Below are positions 18,353 to 28,100 of a stretch of DNA of 39,624 nt, one piece after another (position 1 is the stretch's first letter; every line of letters starts with the position of its first letter). This DNA is from Chitinophagia bacterium (lineage in GTDB: Bacteria; Bacteroidota; Bacteroidia; Chitinophagales; Chitinophagaceae), in contig RFSD01000002.1 in NCBI GenBank assembly GCA_009924165.1, positions 1 through 39,624 on the forward strand, read 5' to 3'. A model generated the notes under the pieces. It did not search any database and had not been told where the DNA came from. It worked only from the letters and a program-made list of their open reading frames with translations. The position numbers and the translations under genes were made by a program.

Positions 18353-19327
18353 TTACTGTCCTAAAATATAAGAGAATATCAATGGCACGACAATTGTGGC
18401 ATCACTTTCTACAATAAACTTAGGGGTATGAATATCTAATTTACCCCAGGTAATTTTTTCGTTTGGAACTGCACCAGAATAAGATCCGTAAGAAGTAGTG
18501 CTATCACTTACTTGACAGAAATAACTCCAAAAAGGCACATCATGCCATTCAAGATCTTGGTACATCATTGGTACTACACAAATAGGGAAATCACCAGCAA
18601 TACCTCCACCAACTTGGAAGAAACCTACCCCTTTACCACCACTATTTGCTCTATACCATTCTGTTAATTCAACCATGTATTCAATACCGCTTTTAACAGT
18701 CGATGCTTTCAATTCATTTTTAATCACGTAGCTAGCAAAGATATTCCCTGTAGTGCTATCCTCCCATCCTGGTACAACAATTGGTATGTTCTTTTTCGCC
18801 GCAGCTACCACCCAGCTATCCTTAGGATCAATTTCATAATATTGCTCTAACTCACCGCTCAAAATTACTTGATACATAAACTCATGCGGAAAATAACGCT
18901 CCCCTTTTGCTTCCGCTTCTTTCCAGAACTTAACAATATGCTTTTGTAATCTTCTAAATGCTTCCTCTTCTGGAATACAAGTATCTGTTACACGGTTGTA
19001 ATGGTTTTCTAATAAATCCCACTCATCCTGAGGTGTTAAATCTCTATAGTTAGGAACACGCTTATAGTGACTATGCGCAACAAGGTTCATCACATCTTCT
19101 TCTAAATTGGCACCTGTACAGCTAATGATAGCAATCTTGTCTTGACGGATCATCTCCGCTAAACTGATGCCTAATTCGGCCGTACTCATGGCACCCGCCA
19201 AGCTCACCAACATCTTTCCGCCTTCTAATAAATGCGTTTCATATCCCTTAGCAGCATCTACTAAGGCAGCAGCATTAAAATGTCGATAATGGTGCTCTAT
19301 AAACTGTGAAATAGGTCCTTTGCTCAT
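18353..19327 (-). CDS. Deoxyhypusine synthase-like family protein
   Basis: LVSLAGAMSTAELGISLAEMIRQDKIAIISCTGANLEEDV, VPGWEDSTTGNIFASYV, GVGFFQVGGGIAGDFP, GSYSGAVPNEKITWGKL: DHS family block pattern. Confidence 0.93.
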   Translation of the reverse strand: MSKGPISQFIEHHYRHFNAAALVDAAKGYETHLLEGGKMLVSLAGAMSTAELGISLAEMIRQDKIAIISCTGANLEEDVMNLVAHSHYKRVPNYRDLTPQDEWDLLENHYNRVTDTCIPEEEAFRRLQKHIVKFWKEAEAKGERYFPHEFMYQVILSGELEQYYEIDPKDSWVVAAAKKNIPIVVPGWEDSTTGNIFASYVIKNELKASTVKSGIEYMVELTEWYRANSGGKGVGFFQVGGGIAGDFPICVVPMMYQDLEWHDVPFWSYFCQVSDSTTSYGSYSGAVPNEKITWGKLDIHTPKFIVESDATIVVPLIFSYILGQ

Positions 19328-19434
19328 GTCAATTGATTTGGTGCAAAAGTAATTTATTTATACAGATTTGCCCAATTCATGTAAAACGTTCCAAAAGGCA
19401 AAATTTTGTAACTTGAGCACGAAAAGTGTGGTTA

Positions 19435-20096
19435 TGAATACAAAAAAATACGGCCCTTGGTTAGTCGCCTTGCTGATTATCGCCCCATTTATATATGGCG
19501 CCTTGATTTTTCCTCATTTACCAAGTCGAATTCCTACCCATTTTAATATTGAGGGAAAGGCTGATGCATGGGGCGGCCCATCTAGTATTTTTATTGGCCC
19601 AGGCATTATGGGTGCAGTGAGTATTTTTATTTATATACTCATGTCAAATATAAAAACAATCGATCCAAAAAAATACGACGAAGCCAACGATACACTTTAT
19701 AGCAATTTTGCAGTGTTAACAGTTGCATTTTTAAGTGCTTTAAGTACCATCATTATTTATAGTTCAACCCATGCGGATGAGATCAATGTAGGTAAATTAA
19801 TTCTGCCCTTAGTGGGATTGTCATTAGCAGGACTAGGATGGTATATGCCTAAGTTTAAGCAAAATTATTTTGTAGGTTTTAAATTACCTTGGACTTTAGA
19901 AAACGAAACCAACTGGAATGAAACACATAAAGTAGCAGGAAAACTTTGGCTCTATGGAGGATTGTTTCAGGCAGTTGTAACATTTATATTACCAATGAAA
20001 TTTGGTTTGATTGGTTTTATGTTAGCCATTGCAGTGATGGTCATCATTCCATCTGTCTTTTCATATCGACTATTTAAAAAAGGAAATACAATTTAA
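19435..20096 (+). CDS. SdpI/DUF1648-type membrane protein
   Basis: LPSRIPTHFNIEGKADAWGG (DUF1648), multi-TM, FVGFKLPWTLENETNWNETHKVAGKLW (SdpI). Start at 19435 preferred over 19368. Confidence 0.87.
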
Positions 20097-20097
20097 T

Positions 20098-21249
20098 ATG
20101 AGCAATACACAACATCTTGGTACAAAATTTATACATGCAGGTGCACATCCAGATCCTAGTACTGGCGCCATTATGACGCCTATTTACCAAACCTCAACAT
20201 ACGTACAATCCGCTCCTGGCGTACACCAGGGCTATGAATATGCAAGAAGTCAGAACCCAACAAGATTTGCTTTGGAAGAAGCATTTGCCGTGATTGAAAA
20301 TGGAAAATTTGGACTGGCTTTTGCAAGTGGTGTGGCAGCTACAGACGCTGTGATGCGCTTATTAGTTCCAGGGGACGAAGTGGTTGCAGCACATGATATG
20401 TATGGTGGATCTTTCAGGTTATTTTCAAAAGTACATGAAAAGATGGGCATCAAATTTATTTATGTAGACACTTCTGATGTAAATAATGTTGCAGCTGCGA
20501 TGACTGAAAAGACAAAATTAATTTGGGTAGAAACGCCTACCAACCCTTTGATGAATATCACAGATATCGAAGCTGTATCAGCAATAGGTAAAAAACACAA
20601 CTGCATAATTTGTGTGGACAATACATTTGCCTCTCCTTATTTACAAAATCCATTAGATCAAGGTGCGACCATTGTTATGCATTCTGCTACAAAATATTTA
20701 GGTGGACATAGTGATGTGATACAAGGTTGTTTAATGCTCAATGATCAAGCACTAAGGGATCAATTATATTTTATACAAAAAAGCACAGGTGCTGTTCCAG
20801 GACCGCAGGATTGTTTTTTAGTCTTAAGAGGTATTAAGACATTACATGTAAGAATGCAAAGGCATTGTGAGAATGGTGAAAAAGTAGCTACCTATTTAAG
20901 ACAACACCCAAAAGTGGCAAAAGTTTACTGGTGTGGCTTTACAGATCATCATAACCACGATATTGCTAAAAAACAAATGCGTGGATTTGGTGGGATGATG
21001 AGTTTTATTTTAAAAGACGATAGCATTGCAGCAGCTACCAAAGTATTGTCAAGCACTAAAATATTTTCATTGGCCGAAAGTTTAGGAGGCGTTGAATCCT
21101 TAATCAATCACCCTGCAAGTATGACCCATGCCTCTATTCCTCGTGAACAAAGAATTGCAAACGGACTTCCAGACGGCTTAATTCGTTTAAGTGTAGGGAT
21201 TGAAGATGCCGAAGATATTATCGCAGACTTAGCACAGGCCATTGGATAA
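20098..21249 (+). CDS. metB: Trans-sulfuration PLP enzyme (cystathionine gamma-synthase/lyase)
   Basis: GTKFIHAGAHPDPSTGAIMTPIYQTSTY, SATKYLGGHSDV, ESLINHPASMTHASIP, LIRLSVGIEDAEDII. Confidence 0.92.
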   Translation: MSNTQHLGTKFIHAGAHPDPSTGAIMTPIYQTSTYVQSAPGVHQGYEYARSQNPTRFALEEAFAVIENGKFGLAFASGVAATDAVMRLLVPGDEVVAAHDMYGGSFRLFSKVHEKMGIKFIYVDTSDVNNVAAAMTEKTKLIWVETPTNPLMNITDIEAVSAIGKKHNCIICVDNTFASPYLQNPLDQGATIVMHSATKYLGGHSDVIQGCLMLNDQALRDQLYFIQKSTGAVPGPQDCFLVLRGIKTLHVRMQRHCENGEKVATYLRQHPKVAKVYWCGFTDHHNHDIAKKQMRGFGGMMSFILKDDSIAAATKVLSSTKIFSLAESLGGVESLINHPASMTHASIPREQRIANGLPDGLIRLSVGIEDAEDIIADLAQAIG

Positions 21250-22028
21250 TGAACCCCGCAATTAAACAATTACTCGATCAAAAAGTAAAGCAATACAATC
21301 ATATTGACTTTATAGAAAAAGATCCAATCAGTATACCGCATTTATTTACAAAGCAGCAAGATATTGAAATTGCTGCTTTTTTTGCTGCCATCTTTGCTTG
21401 GGGTAATCGTACCACCATCATTCAAAAAAGCAAGGAATTGCTAGAAAGAATGGACAATGCCCCTTTTGAATTTTGCACCCAACACCAGGCAGCAGATTTA
21501 AAAAAATTACTAGGCTTTGCGCATCGCACATTTAAGGATACCGACTTATTGTATTGTATCGCTTTTTTTAAGCAACATTATGCTACCCAAAAAAGTTTAG
21601 AAACAGCTTTTTTTATAGACCAACAATCAGGTAACAAAATAAAAACAGTAGCAACTGGATTAGTTCATTTTAAAAATTATTTTTTCTCATTAGAGGATGT
21701 GCCAGATCGTACCAAAAAACATATTGCTTCCCCCGAAAACGGATCCACTTGTAAAAGATTGAATATGTTTTTAAGATGGATGGTCCGGAAGGACCAATAT
21801 GGGGTTGACTTTGGTTTGTGGAAAGCCATCTCTCCTGCCGATTTAATCATTCCGATGGATGTACATGTGGCAAGGGTATCCAGGGCATTCGGACTGATAG
21901 CTCGTACACAAATAGATTGGTTGACTGCTTTGGAGTTAACTGATTATTGCCGAACTTTAGATGCAAGCGATCCTGTCAAATACGACTTCGCCTTATTTAG
22001 TTTAGGTGTCACAGAAAAAATCAGGTAA
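21249..22028 (+). CDS. TIGR02757 family protein (conserved Bacteroidota protein, possibly HhH-like fold)
   Basis: QQDIEIAAFFAAIFAWGNRTTIIQKSKEL, RLNMFLRWMVRKDQYGVDFGLWKAISPADLIIPMDVHVARVSRAFGL. Confidence 0.85.
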   Translation: MNPAIKQLLDQKVKQYNHIDFIEKDPISIPHLFTKQQDIEIAAFFAAIFAWGNRTTIIQKSKELLERMDNAPFEFCTQHQAADLKKLLGFAHRTFKDTDLLYCIAFFKQHYATQKSLETAFFIDQQSGNKIKTVATGLVHFKNYFFSLEDVPDRTKKHIASPENGSTCKRLNMFLRWMVRKDQYGVDFGLWKAISPADLIIPMDVHVARVSRAFGLIARTQIDWLTALELTDYCRTLDASDPVKYDFALFSLGVTEKIR

Positions 22029-22038
22029 AAACAGCCAC

Positions 22039-22344
22039 ATGGAAAATACATTGTCCGAATTAGAACAACTAGGCCCTAGCGATTTAATTGCCTATATCAA
22101 TGATTGCATAAAACATGATTTTAATAAATTGGTGCAATTACTATATCGTATTGATGTATCTGAAGAAAAATTAAAATATATATTACAATTAAATCCTAAT
22201 GAAGATGCAGCAAAACTAATTGCAGCAGTCATTATCGAAAGATTGGCTGCTACAAAAGCAGCAAGAGCAAGTTTTAGTACAACCAATAAAATTGATTCAT
22301 CAGAAAATAATGACCAGCATGATGAAGACCTTGAACGATTATAA
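22039..22344 (+). CDS. Small conserved hypothetical protein
   Basis: MENTLSELEQLGPSDLIAYINDCIKHDFNKLVQLLYRIDVSEEKLKYILQ; acidic helical; start at 22039 likely. Confidence 0.65.
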   Translation: MENTLSELEQLGPSDLIAYINDCIKHDFNKLVQLLYRIDVSEEKLKYILQLNPNEDAAKLIAAVIIERLAATKAARASFSTTNKIDSSENNDQHDEDLERL

Positions 22345-23037
22345 ATCTCCTAACTGAGGACGTAGCACAATATCTTCTACCACTGCTTGAGGACTTAATT
22401 GTGTCGCTGCATAAATCATCTTTGCAATATCATCTGCTTCCATGATACGATCTTCTGGCACCCCGGAACCCTTCCAGCTATTGGTATAAGTGGCTCCAGG
22501 ACAAACTGCTGTGACTTTAATGCCCTTGTCTTTTAATTCAAGTCTTAGGTTATTAGAAAATCCAAGCAATGCATATTTTGAAATGCTATAAGATCCGCCA
22601 TGAGGATAGGCTTGTAAAGACGCGATAGAACAGATATTAAAAATATGGCCTTGTTTTGCTTTAACCATTGTAGGCAATAAGTCTCGTGTCAAATGATAGG
22701 CCGAAAATAAATTTGCATTCAATTGCGCCTCTAATTGCCCAGCCGGTTCGTCTTGTAATTGACCAGGTAAAAAGTAACCCGCATTATTCACTAATACATC
22801 GGGCGTAGTTCTTGCTAAAACCCATTCAGAAAAACAGTGCACCTGTGCTTGATTTGACAAATCTGCGTGCACAAAGTCCACCTTTACATTAGGATATCTT
22901 TTTTGTAAGGAGGCTGCTGCACTAGAGAGATCGGCAGGGGTCTTACTTGTTAGATACAAATTGTATCCAGCTGCTGCAAAAGCGTTTGCAATGGCAAAAC
23001 CAATCCCTTTTGAAGCACCGGTAATAATGATATTCAT
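22339..23037 (-). CDS. SDR family NAD(P)-dependent oxidoreductase
   Basis: IITGASKGIGFAIA, VNNAGYF, YSISKYALLGF, VCPGATYT. Confidence 0.95.
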   Translation of the reverse strand: MNIIITGASKGIGFAIANAFAAAGYNLYLTSKTPADLSSAAASLQKRYPNVKVDFVHADLSNQAQVHCFSEWVLARTTPDVLVNNAGYFLPGQLQDEPAGQLEAQLNANLFSAYHLTRDLLPTMVKAKQGHIFNICSIASLQAYPHGGSYSISKYALLGFSNNLRLELKDKGIKVTAVCPGATYTNSWKGSGVPEDRIMEADDIAKMIYAATQLSPQAVVEDIVLRPQLGDL

Positions 23038-23114
23038 AAATTCATACTTTACTAGTTAAAGATAGCAAGCAAAATGGTAATTTAGCATTTCAATTACCAA
23101 TTCATCCCATACAA

Positions 23115-23810
23115 ATGGCCTATAAAGACCTGTTTTTTGATCTAGATCATACCCTTTGGGATTTCGAGACCAATTCTAAAGAAACCATTCAAGAACTCTA
23201 TACCACGCACCGTTTAGTGGATTTAGGCATTATTGATTTTGATAGATTTTACAGCACTTATTCTGCACATAACCATCGTTTATGGGACCGATACACCAAG
23301 GGCTTTATCAAGCAAGAAGAATTGAGATGGAAAAGAGTGTATTTAAGTTTATTGGATTTTAAAGTCGCTAATGAGCCATTGGCAAAAGAAATGTCCCAGG
23401 CTTATTTAGAGATCCTGCCGAACAAAAAACATTTGTTTCCTTATACTATCGAGATTTTAGAATACTTAAAACAGAAGGATTATAAAATGCACCTCATCAC
23501 CAACGGATTTGAATCGGTGCAATTTAAAAAAATAAAAAACTCGGGACTACAGGATTATTTTATCGAAGTGATTACATCCGAAGCAAGTAATAGTTTAAAA
23601 CCGCAAAAGGAAATTTTTGAATATGCTTTAAAAAATGCAAATGCTAGTATCGAAGAAAGTATTATGATTGGAGACAATGAGTCAGCAGATATACAAGGAG
23701 GGATTAATATAGGGATGGATACTATTTTTGTAAACCATATTCAAGTTGTGCCAACCGTTCCAGCAACCTATACGATCACACATTTAAAAGAATTAGAAAA
23801 CATCTTATAA
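23115..23810 (+). CDS. YjjG-family noncanonical pyrimidine nucleotidase (HAD)
   Basis: DLFFDLDHTLWDFETNSKETI, LITNGFESVQFKKIKNSGL, SLKPQKEIFEYAL, MIGDNESADIQGGINIGMDTIFVN. Confidence 0.93.
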   Translation: MAYKDLFFDLDHTLWDFETNSKETIQELYTTHRLVDLGIIDFDRFYSTYSAHNHRLWDRYTKGFIKQEELRWKRVYLSLLDFKVANEPLAKEMSQAYLEILPNKKHLFPYTIEILEYLKQKDYKMHLITNGFESVQFKKIKNSGLQDYFIEVITSEASNSLKPQKEIFEYALKNANASIEESIMIGDNESADIQGGINIGMDTIFVNHIQVVPTVPATYTITHLKELENIL

Positions 23811-23826
23811 GCTGCTGTCTATTTGA

Positions 23827-24483
23827 TTACCATCTTGCTAAAACGGTGACACCACCTTGAACGGCATCTCCAATTTTACAATTGATTTGCGTACCAATTG
23901 GTAATAATAAATCTACCCTGCTACCAAATTTAATGAAACCATATTCATCACACTGATTGAATGAAGTATCTACAGCAGCATAATTACATATTCTTCTCGC
24001 AAGCGCTCCAGCAATTTGCTTTAATAAAATGGTACCCTTTTCATTTTCAACCACCACTGACCATCTTTCATTATCAGTAGAAGATTTAGGATGCCATGCA
24101 ACTAAAAATTTCCCAGGATGGTATTGGTTATAGATGATCTTACCTGCAACTGGCAAACGATTTACATGCACATTGGCAGGACTCATAAAAACACTAATCT
24201 GAATTCTTGGTTCTTTATAGAACTCATCTGGCATGACTTCCTCAATCACCACCACTTTACCATCTGCAGGAGACACAATCGCAGAAGCATCCATTGTTAA
24301 TACACGATTGGGCATTCTAAAAAAAGAAACTATGAATAAAAAGAAAGCTATTGTAAACGCAAAAATTGACCAACCCAAAATGGTACTTATTGGAAATAAA
24401 TAAGAGAAATTAATTAAATTCAAGATACCTACCACAAATGCAACCAATGCAATTGTAGCAGTTCCTTCTCTGTGTATGGTCAT
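23827..24483 (-). CDS. psd: Phosphatidylserine decarboxylase family protein
   Basis: IVSPADGKVVVIEE, FMSPANVHVNRLPVAGKI, KFGSRVDLLLP (GS autoprocessing site). Start MTIHREG at 24483 preferred. Confidence 0.92.
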   Translation of the reverse strand: MTIHREGTATIALVAFVVGILNLINFSYLFPISTILGWSIFAFTIAFFLFIVSFFRMPNRVLTMDASAIVSPADGKVVVIEEVMPDEFYKEPRIQISVFMSPANVHVNRLPVAGKIIYNQYHPGKFLVAWHPKSSTDNERWSVVVENEKGTILLKQIAGALARRICNYAAVDTSFNQCDEYGFIKFGSRVDLLLPIGTQINCKIGDAVQGGVTVLARW

Positions 24484-24512
24484 AAATAGCAATTTGGGCA
24501 AAGGTAATTCAT

Positions 24513-25421
24513 CTAAAAGATAAATTGAAGCAATATCCAAACAAATGGACCTGCAAACAAGATAGAATCAAATCGATCTAAGAAGCCCCCATGGCCAGGC
24601 ATCATACTACCACTGTCTTTTACGCCTGCCAAGCGTTTTAATTTGCTTTCAAAAAGATCCCCCAAATTGCCCATAACAGCAGCTACAATAGTGATCATAT
24701 AAAGGTACTTAGACGCGATAGGAATCAATTGACCAGCCACAGAAGATAATAGCAGAACAGATAAGATGACACCAGCAATCGTACCTTCCCAAGTTTTCTT
24801 TGGTGAGATAGGAGAAATAGGTGTACGACCAATCAATGAACCAACGATATACGCCATGGTATCATTCACCCAAACAGTCACAATTACTAAAATCGGCACC
24901 ATCAATTCTATATTTGGAAAAAACATAGACATGGCTGAATTCATGAACATGCCTCGCATTGCGTAAAATAAGGAAAGGCTAATTGAAATATAGATGAAGC
25001 CGAAAAAACTTATTGAAATATTTTTTACATCCGCTTTTCTTGTAAATACATCTGCCACCATCATCAATACCAATGCGACTGGCATCGCTTTCAAGCCAAT
25101 CCACCTTAAACCAATTCCTTGATAAGCTTGTGGTAATTTCTGTAGTATTGCTGTTGGTAAAACAATATCAGTGGGCGCTAAACTAGTCATCATTAACGCC
25201 CCCACCACCAATACTCCCCATTGATGCATTTTTGAAATTTGATTATAAGAAGGAAAAATGATGCGCATCAATTTTTGATACTCATACAAGCAACCGACTT
25301 GAATCAACAAAAACAAAGCAAAATAGGACCAGCCGTTAAAAAGCAAGCCTGCTAGCATGATCAGCACAAAGACAATAGCAGATAATGCCCTTAATTTAAA
25401 TACAGAAAAATTAAACGCCAT
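24513..25421 (-). CDS. cdsA: Phosphatidate cytidylyltransferase
   Basis: VWVNDTMAYIVGSLIGRTPISPISPKKTWEGTIAGV, KLKRLAGVKDSGSMMPGHGGFLDRFDSILFAGPF. Confidence 0.96.
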   Translation of the reverse strand: MAFNFSVFKLRALSAIVFVLIMLAGLLFNGWSYFALFLLIQVGCLYEYQKLMRIIFPSYNQISKMHQWGVLVVGALMMTSLAPTDIVLPTAILQKLPQAYQGIGLRWIGLKAMPVALVLMMVADVFTRKADVKNISISFFGFIYISISLSLFYAMRGMFMNSAMSMFFPNIELMVPILVIVTVWVNDTMAYIVGSLIGRTPISPISPKKTWEGTIAGVILSVLLLSSVAGQLIPIASKYLYMITIVAAVMGNLGDLFESKLKRLAGVKDSGSMMPGHGGFLDRFDSILFAGPFVWILLQFIF

Positions 25422-26310
25422 CTGTGGTCTTTTTTAATTGTTTGAACAAAATAAACAATGCAATAAATCCTATGACCACCCAATAATAAGTAAGATTAGA
25501 GTCCATTACTTGGTCTATTTTTTTTGGATTATTTCTTACTGTGTACAATGCAGTCACACCAATGGCATTATTGACAAAATGCATGAGTATAGGTAACCAA
25601 ATGGTTTTTGTATAATAATAAATCAAGCCGAGTACAATACCTAAAGACATCCTGGATAAAAATCCAAAATAAGAAAAATGGAATGCGCTAAATAAAATTG
25701 CAGTAATGACAATCGCTACGAATGGTTTACCCGACCAGTCTGTAATTATTTTTTGAAGCGTGCCTCTAAAATACAATTCCTCCACAATCGCTGGCACCAC
25801 TGCAATGGCTATAATGGCAAGTAATAAATCCCAGATAGAACGCATATGCGTCATGGCCATTAATGCTTTTTTATATTGGGCTTCTAAATTCGTTGCCCAA
25901 GTTCTGATGCTATTAGAAAAAGTAATTTTATCTGTAAGGTCCCCTAATGCACCACTCAAAATCAAACCAGTGAATGCTAGTAAAATGACAATCCCTACTT
26001 GTTTTTCATTCGTAATTGGCTTGAACCCTAAATTAGAAGCGAAACTCCCTTTGGTAAAATAAGTCACGACTAAAACTGGCACGCCAAATCCAATAATAGA
26101 AGCAGTTGCGTTGGCTATTTGCGTTATACTGGTATTTTCTGGTCGCAATAAAACAGCTTGAATTTCAATAAATGGCACATGCAATGCAGCAGCCACAATC
26201 GAAAAAGTAATTAAGCCACCAAGTATCATACTCAATCCAGTCATGGATATAAATAGCACCATCCTGAATCCAGGGCTCATATTAAAAATAGAATTTTCAT
26301 TAGTATACAT
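25411..26310 (-). CDS. CPBP family intramembrane glutamic endopeptidase (CAAX protease-like)
   Basis: Multi-TM with VEELYFRGTLQKII and SAFHFSYFGFLSRMSLGIVLGLIYYYTKTIWLPILMHFVNN. Start at 26310 (MYTNENSIF) or 26358. Confidence 0.92.
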   Translation of the reverse strand: MYTNENSIFNMSPGFRMVLFISMTGLSMILGGLITFSIVAAALHVPFIEIQAVLLRPENTSITQIANATASIIGFGVPVLVVTYFTKGSFASNLGFKPITNEKQVGIVILLAFTGLILSGALGDLTDKITFSNSIRTWATNLEAQYKKALMAMTHMRSIWDLLLAIIAIAVVPAIVEELYFRGTLQKIITDWSGKPFVAIVITAILFSAFHFSYFGFLSRMSLGIVLGLIYYYTKTIWLPILMHFVNNAIGVTALYTVRNNPKKIDQVMDSNLTYYWVVIGFIALFILFKQLKKTTDGV

Positions 26311-26328
26311 GTCAATGCAATTAATTGG

Positions 26329-26336
26329 TACCTTTG
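26329..26336 (+). promoter_or_regulatory. Putative -7 element TACCTTTG for dusB
   Basis: Exact TAnnTTTG match, 36 nt upstream of dusB ATG. Confidence 0.4.
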
Positions 26337-26372
26337 CCACCGTATCGGTTAGATGCAAGATAATGAATTCAT

Positions 26373-27413
26373 ATGGTATCTATAGGGAACATACAATTAC
26401 CAGATTTTCCGCTTTTGTTAGCGCCCATGGAGGACGTAAGTGATCCCCCATTTAGAGCTGTGTGTAAAGATAACGGAGCCGACCTCATGTATACCGAATT
26501 TATTAGCAGTGAAGGTTTGATTCGAGATGCCATTAAGAGTAGACAGAAATTAGATATTTATGATTACGAGCGCCCAATAGGTATTCAGATATTTGGAGGT
26601 GATGAGGAAGCAATGGCCTTGTGTACCAAAATAGTAGATACAGTAAACCCAGATTTAATTGACATTAATTTTGGTTGCCCTGTAAAAAAAGTGGCTATGA
26701 AAGGTGCTGGTGCAGGGGTTTTAAGAGACCTAGACTTGATGGTGCGTTTAACCGAAGCGGTAGTAAAAAGTACCAACTTGCCAGTGACTGTAAAAACAAG
26801 ATTGGGCTGGGATGATAGTAGTTTGAATGTACACGAAGCTGCATTGAGATTACAAGATGTTGGCATAAAAGCATTGGCTATCCATGGTCGAACCAGGGTA
26901 CAGATGTATAAAGGTGAAGCAGATTGGACCATCATTGGTAAGATTAAAAACGATCCAAGAATTCATATTCCAATTTTTGGCAACGGAGATATCAATGCTC
27001 CAGAAAAAGCTTTGGAATATAAAAATAAATATGGTGTAGACGGGATCATGATTGGCAGAGCAGCTATTGGATATCCTTGGATCTTTAGAGAAATCAAACA
27101 TTTTTTAGCAACAGGTGAAAAAATGAAATCCCCTACCATTGAAGAACGTGTAGAAGTAGCAAGAAAGCACTTAATAAAATCTTTAGAATGGAAAGGACCA
27201 ATTGGTGGCATCAATGAAATGCGCAGGCATTATGCCAACTACCTAAGAGGTTTACCAAATATTAAAGAATATAGAAATCAATTGGTGCGCATTACAGAGC
27301 GCGAAGGCATCGAAGCGATCTTAGATGAGATCAAAGAAAAATTCAAAGGCATGGAAATAGACTCTGGTAAAATTGTATTAGAGAACTACCATGAGCATTG
27401 CCCTATTGATTAA
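26373..27413 (+). CDS. dusB: tRNA-dihydrouridine synthase
   Basis: LLAPMEDVSDPPFRAVCKDNGADLMYTEF, DINFGCPVKKVAMKGAGAGVLRD, VKTRLGWD, IHGRTRVQMYKGEADW, GIMIGRAAIGYPWIFREI. Confidence 0.97.
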   Translation: MVSIGNIQLPDFPLLLAPMEDVSDPPFRAVCKDNGADLMYTEFISSEGLIRDAIKSRQKLDIYDYERPIGIQIFGGDEEAMALCTKIVDTVNPDLIDINFGCPVKKVAMKGAGAGVLRDLDLMVRLTEAVVKSTNLPVTVKTRLGWDDSSLNVHEAALRLQDVGIKALAIHGRTRVQMYKGEADWTIIGKIKNDPRIHIPIFGNGDINAPEKALEYKNKYGVDGIMIGRAAIGYPWIFREIKHFLATGEKMKSPTIEERVEVARKHLIKSLEWKGPIGGINEMRRHYANYLRGLPNIKEYRNQLVRITEREGIEAILDEIKEKFKGMEIDSGKIVLENYHEHCPID

Positions 27414-28083
27414 TAGCTTTAATAATTTGTGCATCTAAAGGGTCCACACTCATTGGAAAATAATGTGTCAACACCCCTTGTTCATTGATTAAGTATTTAC
27501 AAAAATTCCAAGCAGGCGCTTGATTACACCATCCATTTAAATTAGCAGCTGTTAACCAAGCATACACTGGATTTTGATTATTTGATTTGATGACAACCGA
27601 TTTAGACATCAAAGGAAAACTCACTCCATAATTTTTTTGACAGAAAGCAGCAATAGCTTGATCATCCTTGGTTTCTTGATTTTTAAAATCATTGGCAGGG
27701 AAACCAACCACCACCAAAGAACCAGCAAACTGTTTAGATAATTTTTCTAAATTCTCATACTGAGCAGTATAACCACAATCACTTGCCGTATTCACTATCA
27801 AAACTTTTTTGCCTTTGAATTGCTCAAAACTAAATGTATTACCTGCAATGTCTTTTGTTGTTAAACTATAGAACTCAACCGTCCCTTTTTTCATCTCTGT
27901 ATTAACCTGCACTTGCTTAGATCCAGCTTTTCCAGTAGACCACATGATTGCAGGATAGATTGTTTTTAAAATAGATTGACGATAGGTCATATCTTTTTTC
28001 TTCATCAATAATGCAGCGGTAACCAATACCCCTACTGCAATGGCTATTTTAATGATCATATTTTTATATTTTTTTAGGTACAT
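27403..28083 (-). CDS. Glutathione peroxidase family protein (membrane-anchored/secreted)
   Basis: VLIVNTASDCGYTAQYENLEKL, VVGFPANDFKNQE, APAWNFCKYLINEQG. N-terminal TM; start may be 28056 (MIIKIAIA). Confidence 0.92.
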   Translation of the reverse strand: MYLKKYKNMIIKIAIAVGVLVTAALLMKKKDMTYRQSILKTIYPAIMWSTGKAGSKQVQVNTEMKKGTVEFYSLTTKDIAGNTFSFEQFKGKKVLIVNTASDCGYTAQYENLEKLSKQFAGSLVVVGFPANDFKNQETKDDQAIAAFCQKNYGVSFPLMSKSVVIKSNNQNPVYAWLTAANLNGWCNQAPAWNFCKYLINEQGVLTHYFPMSVDPLDAQIIKAINQ

Positions 28084-28100
28084 CTTTTTATCTAGGCCAA

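Noticed and set aside
26585-27214. Antisense ORFs within dusB
   Set aside because: dusB is unambiguous; the antisense frames look random.
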